Source of the DNA: Deltaproteobacteria bacterium
Lineage (GTDB): Bacteria > Desulfobacterota > Desulfobaccia > Desulfobaccales > Desulfobaccaceae
DNA: 16,844 nt
Assembly (NCBI GenBank): GCA_016874895.1
Contig: VGSX01000044.1
Span: 1-16,844, forward strand
Direction: 5' to 3'
The notes below the pieces were generated by a model. The model was given only the letters and a program-made list of their open reading frames with translations. It did not search any database and was not told the DNA's origin. Position numbers and translations under genes: made by a program. This document shows positions 1 to 6,403 of this stretch, one piece after another. Every line of letters starts with the position of its first letter. Position 1 is the stretch's first letter.

Positions 1-3
1 AAC

Positions 4-56
4 AAAAAAAGTTTCCTCCTCCCCCCCCCCTTTAAGGGGGGGGAGGAAACTTTTTT
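4..56. terminator. Strong bidirectional intrinsic terminator
   Basis: A long GC-rich hairpin has arms at about 4-30 and 36-56, loop TTTAA, with one unpaired T in the left arm. It is flanked by runs of A on the left and T on the right, so it can act on both strands. The primase stop codon (55-57) overlaps the edge, so it most likely ends the minus-strand replication operon. Confidence 0.9.
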
Positions 57-1113
57 ATCCCTCGATGACTTTTCTTTTGATAGGAAATTTTTTTTCAATT
101 CCTCCCTCCAACCATTTCCGCACATCTACCCCGGCCTGATACATCGCTCCAACATCCTTTCCTCTGATAGGTGGCCACCTCGAAGCCTGAGCATATACTT
201 TTAACCACCACTTCCAGCTTGATTGTCCCCCCGCTTCATCATAATCAAGCGCAATGAGAATTAATTTAGCTTTCTGCAGGATATCAGCCGCCGTTCGGTC
301 CGGCCTGGCCTGGGCGCTTCCAAGTGCTATTATCCCGGCCAGGTCACCGCAATCTTGCCACAATAGCAAACCGTCAAGCTCACTCTCAACGACAGCGATA
401 ACGCTCCCCTCCCCTCCCAATACCATCGGCACCATGCTTGATCCTGGCAGGATGTAATAACGAGGCTCCCCCTCATACCGCCGGACCCTCACCCGGACCA
501 CCTGATCCTTGATAAAGTGCGGGATAACCAACCCGGCAGGTATCCATAGGTCCCTCTTATGGCCGTCCACTATCTTCTCCGGCAGACCCCATGCTGATCT
601 GTCCCTGTAACAGTTTTTAGGCCAATACCCCAGACGTGCTTCATTTATGGTAGCCGGAGTCAACCCCCGCATACCGAAAAACTCGCGGTCACCCATGGTA
701 AGCCGGGACGCAGCAAAATCTACCAGTTTTTCGGCCATGCCTTGCCACTGCTCGCCCGGCAACGATAAAGACTCAGGTTTCCAGTCAACCTTTCCCGGGC
801 CCCCCTGGGAGGTCTTAGGCCCCGCACCCAGGCCCCCCTGGGAGGTCTTATACTCTGGCGATGCTGGCAATGGCCCCCGGCCTGCCAGCTTCCACGCATC
901 AGGGAATGATAGCCCCCTATACTCACGAAGGTATTGAACATCATCACCCGCCTTGCCGCACCCCCGGCACCAATACCGCCCCTCTTCCGGCCACACCCGG
1001 AAACGGTCCCGCCCGCCGCACCATGGGCAAGGTCCGGCATACTCCCCCCCGTGGGTAGTCGCAACCCGCTTAAGTTCCACTCCGTCGCCTCTAAGCAGTG
1101 ATTCAAGGTTCAT
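55..1113 (-). CDS. CHC2 zinc finger / TOPRIM DNA primase
   Basis: This 352-residue protein looks like a mobile-element primase that makes RNA primers for element replication. The N-terminus carries a zinc-binding motif (CPWC near residues 29-32 and CRGC near 49-52). A TOPRIM domain follows in the second half: VVESELDG gives the catalytic glutamate and LDYDEAG the DxD metal ligands. No DnaB-like helicase domain is fused; that role probably belongs to the ATPase encoded just upstream, whose stop overlaps this start (ATGA overlap at 1110-1113). An 11-residue linker repeat (KTSQGG) lies between zinc finger and TOPRIM. The strong hairpin at 4-56 follows at once. The family is clear; activity is inferred. 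Confidence 0.88.
   Translation of the reverse strand: MNLESLLRGDGVELKRVATTHGGEYAGPCPWCGGRDRFRVWPEEGRYWCRGCGKAGDDVQYLREYRGLSFPDAWKLAGRGPLPASPEYKTSQGGLGAGPKTSQGGPGKVDWKPESLSLPGEQWQGMAEKLVDFAASRLTMGDREFFGMRGLTPATINEARLGYWPKNCYRDRSAWGLPEKIVDGHKRDLWIPAGLVIPHFIKDQVVRVRVRRYEGEPRYYILPGSSMVPMVLGGEGSVIAVVESELDGLLLWQDCGDLAGIIALGSAQARPDRTAADILQKAKLILIALDYDEAGGQSSWKWWLKVYAQASRWPPIRGKDVGAMYQAGVDVRKWLEGGIEKKFPIKRKVIEG
798..850 (-). repeat. 20-bp direct repeat, 33-nt period, inside the primase linker
   Basis: Two identical 20-bp copies occupy 798-817 and 831-850. The 33-nt period keeps the reading frame, so the protein carries KTSQGG twice, 11 residues apart, in a glycine-rich linker. This looks like a recent in-frame duplication in a flexible hinge. 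Confidence 0.85.
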
Positions 1114-2153
1114 GACATTTCACTCTGAAAATGTTGATACCCAGTAGGAGTGAATTTCCCTTCCTTGCTTATCCAACTTTTCTTCTTTGCTTCTGCTATC
1201 ACCTTTGATATATAACCCTTTGAAACATCAAGAGATTCTTCTATTTCTGCCGGATTTTTCCCCTGGTCAGTCAACTTCAATATTTCAATCTTTTTCGGCA
1301 GCCTTTTTTTGTCAAAAGTCCATACCATGCCGCCCATATCATCTTCAATGAATTGCAAGGAAATATCTGCTATAAGGTGTAAGTCGGTATGTTTACATCG
1401 GCATTTTGTAAATGTTAAGTTAAACTTACACCCATCTTCAGATTTATAATCCTTAGGTCGTTCTAAAATAATGGAATTATCGATATTATCTTCCCGCCCC
1501 GATGTGCCCCGTTGCTTCCCTGAGTTTCCTGTGTGATGTATGGCGATTATAGCCATCCCCGCCGACCTGAGTTCCAATAGCCACTGGTTTACTACATCCC
1601 ATTCCATTTTAGAATTTTCATCCATACCGGGAGTTAAACTGCCGATGTTATCGATAAATAGAACTTTTATTCGTTTCTCTACCAGATAGCCATAAAAGAA
1701 CTTTTGGAAGTCGGGATCGTTAATTTTTGGGGAGGGGAGGTTCAAAAGTGCGGAGTAGGCGCTATTGTAAAAATATAAAGGTTCAATGGTCTGCGATATG
1801 CCTATTTGATTTATCCGCTCAATAACATCATCTAGCACCATTTCGCCGTCAAGGTAGCAAACCGGAACAGCCTCCTCTCCCTCCCATGGTCCGAATTTCT
1901 CACCCGCGGCCAGTGACAAGGCCAGGGATAAGCCCAGCTGAGTTTTACCGGTCCCCCGCCAGGCGGAAACTAAAGTTATCGTTCCCTCCCGTAACCACGG
2001 GTAAAGATATACCTTCCGTTCCGGAAGTTTTAGCGTTAAAAGCTCGGATAATTCAAGGATAGCACTATCCGAGAATCCCGGCTTGACACCGGTTACCCTG
2101 CTCCTTTCCTCCCGTTCGTTCCTTTCAGCTTCCCGGATCGGATCGTCAATCAT
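1110..2153 (-). CDS. RepA-like AAA (AAA_25) ATPase
   Basis: This 347-residue P-loop ATPase has the layout of plasmid RepA / DnaB-core type replicative helicases. Walker A is RGTGKTQLGL near residues 65-74, and Walker B is VLFIDNIG near 174-181. HHTGNSG with RGTSG follows, like the H4/arginine-finger region of this superfamily. The C-terminal 60 residues form a likely winged HTH (PAEIEESLDVSKGYISKVI), probably for DNA or origin contact. It sits between the stand-alone CHC2 protein (4-nt gap) and the primase (4-nt overlap), so the three are almost certainly co-translated. Its likely role is helicase or loader for element replication. It could instead be a non-helicase regulatory ATPase. Confidence 0.82.
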   Translation of the reverse strand: MIDDPIREAERNEREERSRVTGVKPGFSDSAILELSELLTLKLPERKVYLYPWLREGTITLVSAWRGTGKTQLGLSLALSLAAGEKFGPWEGEEAVPVCYLDGEMVLDDVIERINQIGISQTIEPLYFYNSAYSALLNLPSPKINDPDFQKFFYGYLVEKRIKVLFIDNIGSLTPGMDENSKMEWDVVNQWLLELRSAGMAIIAIHHTGNSGKQRGTSGREDNIDNSIILERPKDYKSEDGCKFNLTFTKCRCKHTDLHLIADISLQFIEDDMGGMVWTFDKKRLPKKIEILKLTDQGKNPAEIEESLDVSKGYISKVIAEAKKKSWISKEGKFTPTGYQHFQSEMS

Positions 2154-2157
2154 GGGA

Positions 2158-2370
2158 TTATAGGGCTCCGTTAGCGCCGCAGCCGAAGCAGTTAAAAACC
2201 CCGGTCTCAGTGTTCAAACTAAAACTCGGATTTTTCTCTCTGTGGAAAGGGCACAAGGCCATTGCCTCTCCACCCCGGCCTGGGCGCAAATCGCCAAGCT
2301 CCCCCCGGTAAAAGCTCTCGAAATTCAAGCGGCGGAGAATTTCGGCTTTATCAATCTTGGTAAATTCCAT
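2158..2370 (-). CDS. Stand-alone CHC2 zinc-finger domain protein
   Basis: This 70-residue protein consists of little more than a DnaG-type CHC2 zinc finger: CPFH (about 40-43), then K-PSF, then FNCFGCGANG. It ends (GAL, stop) exactly where a full primase would continue into its polymerase part. The start of the ATPase gene lies 4 nt after the stop, in a different frame; a one-base shift would fuse the two. It may be a genuine mini-subunit that supplies DNA binding in trans, or a remnant of a longer primase or fusion. The downstream primase already has its own zinc finger, so the operon encodes two. Confidence 0.75.
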   Translation of the reverse strand: MEFTKIDKAEILRRLNFESFYRGELGDLRPGRGGEAMALCPFHREKNPSFSLNTETGVFNCFGCGANGAL

Positions 2371-2383
2371 AAGCCGGAATCTT

Positions 2384-2578
2384 CTATAATTCTTTGGTGT
2401 TTATTCTGTGACGTTCCATAAAATCGTGAACATCTGAAAGTAAATAGCGAACATTCCGCCCAAATTTAGAGTATGGGATGCCGCAGCCCTTATGCCGGTG
2501 ATTTCGGAGTGTTTGCCGCTTGATACCGGTAGTTTTTTCAACAATCTGCTCGCTAACCCACTTTTTTTCAAAACTCAT
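2384..2578 (-). CDS. AlpA/excisionase-like HTH DNA-binding protein
   Basis: This 64-residue protein has a MerR/HTH_17-like winged helix: WVSEQIVEKTTG is the first helical part, IKRQTLRNHRHKG the recognition region, and FGRNVRYLLSDVHDFM the typical wing and final helix. Proteins of this size act as excisionases or as AlpA-type activators in integrative elements and satellites. A GGAGG Shine-Dalgarno sits about 9 nt upstream of the ATG. It opens the replication operon, just downstream of a terminator that separates it from the integrase unit. Whether it works in excision, operon activation or both cannot be told from sequence. Confidence 0.8.
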   Translation of the reverse strand: MSFEKKWVSEQIVEKTTGIKRQTLRNHRHKGCGIPYSKFGRNVRYLLSDVHDFMERHRINTKEL

Positions 2579-2600
2579 GTTTTATGCCTCCCAAAACAAT

Positions 2601-2632
2601 AAATAAAAAAAGCTGTATCTTTCGATACAGCT
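2601..2632 (-). terminator. Intrinsic terminator between the integrase unit and the alpA-like operon
   Basis: Read on the minus strand, a perfect 9-bp stem (AGCTGTATC / GATACAGCT) closes a GAAA tetraloop and is followed by a T-rich tract. It lies after the AT-rich unknown gene and before the AlpA-like gene, so it either ends the int unit or acts as an attenuator for alpA. Confidence 0.88.
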
Positions 2633-2659
2633 TAGTAATTAAAAGAACATCCTGCATTA

Positions 2660-2678
2660 ACCAAAGTTTAACTTTGGT
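2660..2678. promoter_or_regulatory. 19-bp perfect palindrome, candidate operator
   Basis: Arms ACCAAAGTT and AACTTTGGT flank a single central base. It sits about 80 nt upstream of the AlpA-like start, with the 2601-2632 terminator in between. It could bind a dimeric repressor or activator; no promoter hexamers can be assigned with confidence. Confidence 0.5.
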
Positions 2679-2697
2679 CATGCGCCACCCAAAATAA

Positions 2698-3435
2698 TCA
2701 TTTTCTCATTGCAAGGTATCGCTTTACAGTTTTGGTATCACATGTATGATTTGTGGTTGATTCTATTATCTCTTTGATTTCCTTAGCGATTCTGTTTTCC
2801 GGCTTGCCGGTGCGGTCAATTTTTTCATAAGCACTATCAATATGATTTCTAAGTGCTATTTTATTCTCGGAATTTGCCGCCTTAGATATTTTCCGGTTTC
2901 TCTGTGAGATATCGTCAAAATATAATCCTTCACTCACAATGGATATGGCAAGATTCATTGTTATGCATATAAGTTTTGTGAATGAATAATCAATTATTGA
3001 TAGTAAAGACAATGGAATATGTATATTAGTTTTATCATGATTTATCGCTATATAATGATAAATTAACCTCATAACAATAAAATGATCTAATATATCTTTT
3101 ATGTTGTTTATGTTGTTTATGTTGGGTGGCATATAATCAATATTTAATAATTCCTGAATTATTTCATTTATATTGCATAGCAGCAAGATATTATTTTTAA
3201 TTATATCTCGTATCTTACCATCATCACGTAACCAACGATCATAAAATCCCTTATCTTTGTCTTTAAATTTAAAGGCTTTTAGCATAGGCAATAAATTAGC
3301 CAAAGTATCATCAATCTCTTTAACTTTCTTCATACAAATATTTGACAATATAGAAATATCATCATAGTGTAATATATTATTTCTGGCAAACAATAAATCT
3401 TTAAAATCGATTGATACTTGTATGACATCTTTCAT
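2698..3435 (-). CDS. AT-rich hypothetical protein of the integrative element
   Basis: I do not recognise this 245-residue protein. The ATG at 3435 is chosen because a GGGGAG Shine-Dalgarno lies 5 nt upstream; an ATG at 3462 is in frame but lacks a good site. The protein is rich in isoleucine, asparagine and lysine, and mostly predicted helical. There are no obvious catalytic motifs or clear membrane segments. The last 60 residues are charged and end in TVKRYLAMRK, perhaps an HTH-like tail. Base composition is much more AT-rich than its neighbours, suggesting separate acquisition (cargo). It follows the integrase by 38 nt on the same strand and is closed by the terminator at 2601-2632. A cargo or defence role is possible but unsupported. 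Confidence 0.6.
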   Translation of the reverse strand: MKDVIQVSIDFKDLLFARNNILHYDDISILSNICMKKVKEIDDTLANLLPMLKAFKFKDKDKGFYDRWLRDDGKIRDIIKNNILLLCNINEIIQELLNIDYMPPNINNINNIKDILDHFIVMRLIYHYIAINHDKTNIHIPLSLLSIIDYSFTKLICITMNLAISIVSEGLYFDDISQRNRKISKAANSENKIALRNHIDSAYEKIDRTGKPENRIAKEIKEIIESTTNHTCDTKTVKRYLAMRK

Positions 3436-3473
3436 TTCGCTCCCCTTTCTGTGAGGCTCCATGGAAAACTGGT

Positions 3474-4622
3474 TTATTTAACCCTTGCAAACTTCGTTTC
3501 CGATCCGCTCCCGGCTTGGGTAATTATATCGGACGCTACCGCAGCCGCCGCCTGTAAAGCCCCATCCCTCAAATGAGCATATCTTTGAGTCATGGCCGCT
3601 GATTTGTGAGTCAGTAATTTTTGCAGGGTGTAAAGGTCCACCTGTCCACTACTGGCCAGCATCGAAGCAAAGGCATGTCTCAGCCCGTGCAGGGGTCTAA
3701 AGCTCTTGGGCAGCCCCGCCAGGGCCTTAATCCGGTTTGCAGCTTTCCCCACAAACACCCGCTCCCCGCCTCCCCGGCCTGGGAAAACAAAATTGCTTTC
3801 ACTTTTGGGTATTGCTTCCAGGGTCTGCCGGGCGCTGTCATTCAGCGGTATTTTTTGGTCAACCCCGCCTTTAGGGCCTCGAATGTGAATAAATCCCCGC
3901 TCAAAGTCAATATCGGCCCATTGCAGCCGGAAAAGCTCCCCCCGCCGCAGCCCGGTAACTAAGGCAAGTTTCATTATTTGCGCCGCCGGATTAACGTAAA
4001 ATTCACCTTCAATGACTTCTAACAGCCGGGATAGCTGCTCCGGGGTCAGGTCCTCAGTGACACAATTATTTACCCTGGGGAGTTCAATCGTGAAGGAAGG
4101 GGTTTCGCATAGCTGCTTTTTACTGGCAAAATTTAGCAGCCGCCGCAGCAGTTCAAGCACATTGGCCGCAGTTTTAGCCGTGTGAGTCTTTTTTAGAGTC
4201 ACCCGCAGCCGGTCCACGTCAAAGGTAGTAAGCTCTTTTGGTTCCTTCCCGCCCACAAGGGGCCGCAGATGCTTTTCATAACGGTTATCATCTGTCACCA
4301 TGCCTTTGAGGTCCGGCTTCCTGCTCTTATACTCAGCCCAAAGCCGGTCAAAAGTCCACTTGTCAGCCTCAGCTTTTTTGGCCTGGGCCTGGGCCTCCCG
4401 GATTTCCTGCCGGGATTGCCGCCTCCCCTCTATTCGGTCAGCCCGCAGCCGGGCCGCCCGGGCCGGGGTCATGTTGTCTCGGTATTGGCCGCCTGCTTTT
4501 TCCTCAAACACCTTGCCATCTTTTTTAAAGACAATGTAGTACATCCGCTCAATGCCGCCGCCGCCGATACGGTCCACCTCCCGGTAATACACGCCCTTGT
4601 AATCCGTCTTAAACCGTTTCAT
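3474..4622 (-). CDS. int: Tyrosine recombinase (phage/island integrase)
   Basis: This 382-residue integrase would join the element to the tRNA-fMet site and, with an excisionase, release it. The N-terminal part (MKRFKTDYKGVYYREV...) is an arm-binding type domain, followed by a SAM-like core-binding domain and the catalytic domain. All catalytic residues are visible: Arg in TGLRRGEL, Lys in GPKGG, His-Arg in HGLRH, His in LLTHKS and Tyr in MTQRYAHL. The open frame extends upstream to 4856, but those codons run into the tRNA fragment and lack a Shine-Dalgarno. The ATG at 4622 is preceded by GGGGGA and gives the usual family length. It sits about 225 nt from the att core, as expected for an integrase next to its att site. 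Confidence 0.93.
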   Translation of the reverse strand: MKRFKTDYKGVYYREVDRIGGGGIERMYYIVFKKDGKVFEEKAGGQYRDNMTPARAARLRADRIEGRRQSRQEIREAQAQAKKAEADKWTFDRLWAEYKSRKPDLKGMVTDDNRYEKHLRPLVGGKEPKELTTFDVDRLRVTLKKTHTAKTAANVLELLRRLLNFASKKQLCETPSFTIELPRVNNCVTEDLTPEQLSRLLEVIEGEFYVNPAAQIMKLALVTGLRRGELFRLQWADIDFERGFIHIRGPKGGVDQKIPLNDSARQTLEAIPKSESNFVFPGRGGGERVFVGKAANRIKALAGLPKSFRPLHGLRHAFASMLASSGQVDLYTLQKLLTHKSAAMTQRYAHLRDGALQAAAAVASDIITQAGSGSETKFARVK

Positions 4623-4640
4623 GTTTTCCCCCGTCCGGCT

Positions 4641-4700
4641 TAACCCGAAGGTCTTTTCCTGTAACCCGAAAAACACCCGAAGGTCTTTTAGCTCAACCCG
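4641..4700. repeat. Repeats of the att 13-mer upstream of int (candidate integrase-binding sites)
   Basis: The 13-mer TAACCCGAAGGTC at 4641-4653 is identical to bases 4856-4868 inside the tRNA att core. Related copies follow: TAACCCGAA at 4662-4670, ACCCGAAGGTC at 4675-4685 and a weaker AACCCGAT near 4694. They point the same way and lie between the int start and the att core, the expected place for arm or accessory integrase sites. Function is inferred. Confidence 0.6.
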
Positions 4701-4846
4701 ATAAGTTTTGTTTCCAACCGTATTTCCAACCTTCAGCTTCATTTTAGAGGTATTTTCCGGTAAGTCAAGGGAAAAGCGATTTTCATAAACTACTTGAAAT
4801 AATGATATTTTTAAACCGCTCGGTAAATTGTGGTAATTATTTAACA

Positions 4847-4896
4847 TCGGGCTCATAACCCGAAGGTCCAGGGTTCAAATCCCTGCCCCGCTACCA
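4847..4896 (+). other. att site: 3' part of tRNA-fMet (CAU)
   Basis: The sequence contains an anticodon stem-loop with GGG/CCC pairs and CAT at 4854-4856, typical of initiator tRNA. It also has the variable loop AGGTC, a T-arm CAGGG-TTCAAAT-CCCTG (4869-4885), the acceptor strand CCCCGCT, discriminator A and encoded CCA (4894-4896). The 5' half and D-arm are absent and replaced by AT-rich element DNA. This is therefore a duplicated tRNA 3' end, not a functional tRNA; the intact gene should be at the other end of the element. Confidence 0.9.
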
Positions 4897-4905
4897 AGTA
4901 AAATC

Positions 4906-4937
4906 AAGGGGTTAGGTGCAATACTTGACCCCTTTTT
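4906..4937 (+). terminator. Intrinsic terminator after the tRNA fragment
   Basis: Arms AAGGGGT (4906-4912) and ACCCCTT (4928-4934) are followed by a T-run. It most likely is the original terminator of the tRNA-fMet gene, left behind on the chromosomal side of the insertion. Confidence 0.8.
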
Positions 4938-4946
4938 ATTTTGTAA

Positions 4947-5085
4947 GCGTTCAGCGGTCAGCTTACAGCCGTCAGCTAATGCTTTAGATTCAAATAGTTA
5001 TTCTAAGGTGGCGGATCACTGGTTTTTCGCTTAGTTTCCCTAACCCATTGTTTTTGCTGAAAGCTGATTGCTGATAGCTGAACGC
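4947..5085. repeat. Inverted pair of TCAGCNN heptamer arrays
   Basis: From 4947, GCGT is followed by four 7-base units of the form (T/A)CAGCNN. At 5056-5085 the reverse complement reads GCGT followed by four TCAGCNN units. The arrays face each other about 75 nt apart. Arrays of this kind occur as intergenic repeats in some bacterial genomes; function is unknown. No gene is supported between 4897 and 5194. Confidence 0.7.
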
Positions 5086-5137
5086 CTACATAAATTTTAT
5101 GGAACCCTCCAACGTTGATGCTAATGGTGGGTCCAAT

Positions 5138-5185
5138 GCACAAGAATAATTGACGCCAAGCGCGCAAAAATAGTTGACGTCGAGC
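5138..5185. repeat. 24-bp imperfect tandem repeat
   Basis: Copies at 5138-5161 and 5162-5185 match at 19 of 24 positions, and all five differences are transitions. Both contain TTGACG. Adjacent repeated ends of this sort are seen in IS21-type elements, so this may be a leftover IS terminus next to the IS66 remnant. That assignment is tentative. Confidence 0.55.
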
Positions 5186-5194
5186 AGCATTCCT

Positions 5195-5690
5195 CGACAT
5201 TGGTGTCCGCAGTGTAAAAAATGTTGGAACCGTCGGTGCCGGACGCCTTACCAAAGGCCACCTACGGTCATCGGCTGGCGGCTTTCAGCGCCTGGCTGCA
5301 TTATGGTCTGGGCGCCACCATCGCTCAGATAATCAGTGTTCTGGGCCCTCACTGACAATTTCGCCTCTCAGAAGGCGGTCTGGTGGCCGCCTGGCAGCGT
5401 TTAAGGGCTCTCTTCTTTGCCTGGTATGAAGAAATCGGCCAGCAGATCAAACAGGCGGGGGTGCTGCATGCCGATGAAACCGGGTGGCGCCTGTCGGGAA
5501 AAATCGTCTGGCTGTGGTGTTTCTCCTCCGCTACGGCTACCTGTTATATGGTTGACCGTTCCCGGGGATCGCCCGCCTGGTCCACGTTTTTCAAAGAGGT
5601 TTTCGATGGCATCCTGATCACTGATTTCTGGAGCGCCTGCAATGCCGTTATCAGAGCAGCTTTCGCACTGTTCGATAAGGGGGTTGAAGA
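5195..5690 (+). pseudogene. IS66-family transposase remnant
   Basis: Joined across frames, the sequence reads as the middle of an IS66 transposase. It has a zinc-ribbon part (RHWCPQCKK), then PDALPKATYGHRLAAFSAWLHYG, then SEGGLVAAWQRL. The catalytic region HADETGWRLSG carries the first Asp and ITDFWSACNAV the second. It is broken: a run of six A at 5216-5221 appears one base short and shifts the frame, and an in-frame TGA lies at 5353-5355. The match stops after the second Asp, so the third catalytic residue is missing. Downstream DNA belongs to the zwf remnant on the other strand, so an open frame continuing to 5847 is not transposase. Confidence 0.82.
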
Positions 5691-5696
5691 AAGACC

Positions 5697-6166
5697 AGCA
5701 CGCTTCTCGGGCAGAATAGCTCAAATCAGGCGATTGGGGGCAATAGTCCCCAGATCGATATTGGCAAACAGGGAATGGGGCACTTCTTTGAAGTTGATAA
5801 GAAGTTGCGTAAGTTTCTTGGCCAAGCGTTTGCCTGAAGCCAGGTAAAAAGGCACGCCGCGCCACCGCCAGTTGTCGAGGAACAGCCGCATGATCGCAAA
5901 GGTTGGAATCATACTGTCGGGCCTGCCCCCGGGTTCTTCCCGGTAGGCAGGAACCGGGACCCCGTCGATGACTCCGGCCTCGTACTGCCCTAACACCAGG
6001 TTTTCTAAAGAACTTGGACCGGTAATGGGTTTGAGGGAGCCAAACCCTTTCACCTTTTCATCCCGCACCCGTTCGGCCTCAAAACGCGAAGGCGGCTCCA
6101 TGGCGATGAGGTCCAGGAGCTGCATCATGTGGTTCTGGAACATGTCCCGGAGCACTCCGGCTTGAC
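5697..6166 (-). pseudogene. zwf: Glucose-6-phosphate dehydrogenase fragment (zwf)
   Basis: The translated stretch matches the central to C-terminal part of glucose-6-phosphate dehydrogenase. Visible blocks are QAGVLRDMFQNHMMQLL, AMEPPSRFEAERVRDEKVK, GQYEAG, VPAYREEPGG, LFLDNWRWRGVPFYL and SGKRLAKK. The N-terminal NADP-binding half is absent, replaced at about 6165 by a gnd fragment. Near the C-terminus an in-frame stop (5721-5723) interrupts APNRLI, where the family normally reads on into an IQP-E motif. Similarity fades at about 5697, where IS66-derived DNA begins. The enzyme cannot be functional, so the oxidative pentose phosphate branch is missing here unless encoded elsewhere. Confidence 0.88.
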
Positions 6167-6328
6167 CTAGTGACCGGCCGAGCCTGGCCCCAGATAAGCC
6201 ACGCAGGGCTCTCCGTGTGCCTTAGCCGCCACCGCAAACCCCTGGTCGGCAATATTTTGCGCCAGATTCCGGCCCATGGTCCCCAAACCGATGAGACCAA
6301 TCTCACAGTCGTTCTTTCTAGTGGACAT
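6167..6328 (-). pseudogene. gnd: 6-phosphogluconate dehydrogenase remnant (gnd), internally deleted
   Basis: A 53-codon frame starts at an ATG with a GAGAG Shine-Dalgarno. It begins as a normal 6-phosphogluconate dehydrogenase N-terminus (IGLIGLGTMGRNLAQNIADQGF), the NADP-binding fold. It then jumps to GEPCVAYLGPGSAGH, which in the family lies about 130 residues later, just before YVKMVHNG. The expected Tyr codon after GAGH is TAG, and within a few bases the sequence switches to zwf in another frame. Two deletions plus a nonsense mutation are therefore visible. The original order was probably gnd-zwf in one operon. Confidence 0.85.
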
Positions 6329-6403
6329 AAATTTCTCTCGTCGGCTGTTAACTTTAATTTTCCGGTGCTGCTATCTTTTTGATTTATAATTACTCGGCCA
6401 GGG

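Larger units (their letters stand above)
1..4896. mobile_element. Integrative element in tRNA-fMet (one end; continues left)
   Basis: All genes from 55 to 4622 lie on the minus strand in the order integrase, unknown, AlpA-like, CHC2, ATPase, primase. The right edge is a 3' fragment of an initiator tRNA, the usual footprint of tyrosine-integrase insertion. Gene order int-alpA-primase/rep resembles Gram-negative phage-inducible chromosomal islands or other satellites. No capsid, packaging or conjugation gene is visible here. The left boundary and the second att copy are outside the window, so total size is unknown. Confidence 0.75.

Noticed and set aside
4623..4856. Longer integrase reaching 460 residues
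   Set aside because: The extra codons run into the tRNA-fMet fragment, lack a Shine-Dalgarno, and exceed family length; the start at 4622 is better.
4847..4896. Complete tRNA-Met gene
   Set aside because: No 5' acceptor strand or D-arm is present upstream; only the 3' part exists.
5353..5355. In-frame TGA in the IS66 frame as selenocysteine
   Set aside because: It lies in a decayed transposase with another frame error nearby; no SECIS-like context is evident.
5383..5847. Intact plus-strand transposase of 154 residues
   Set aside because: Only the first part is IS66-like; the rest is antisense to the zwf remnant, and upstream there is a TGA and a frame break.
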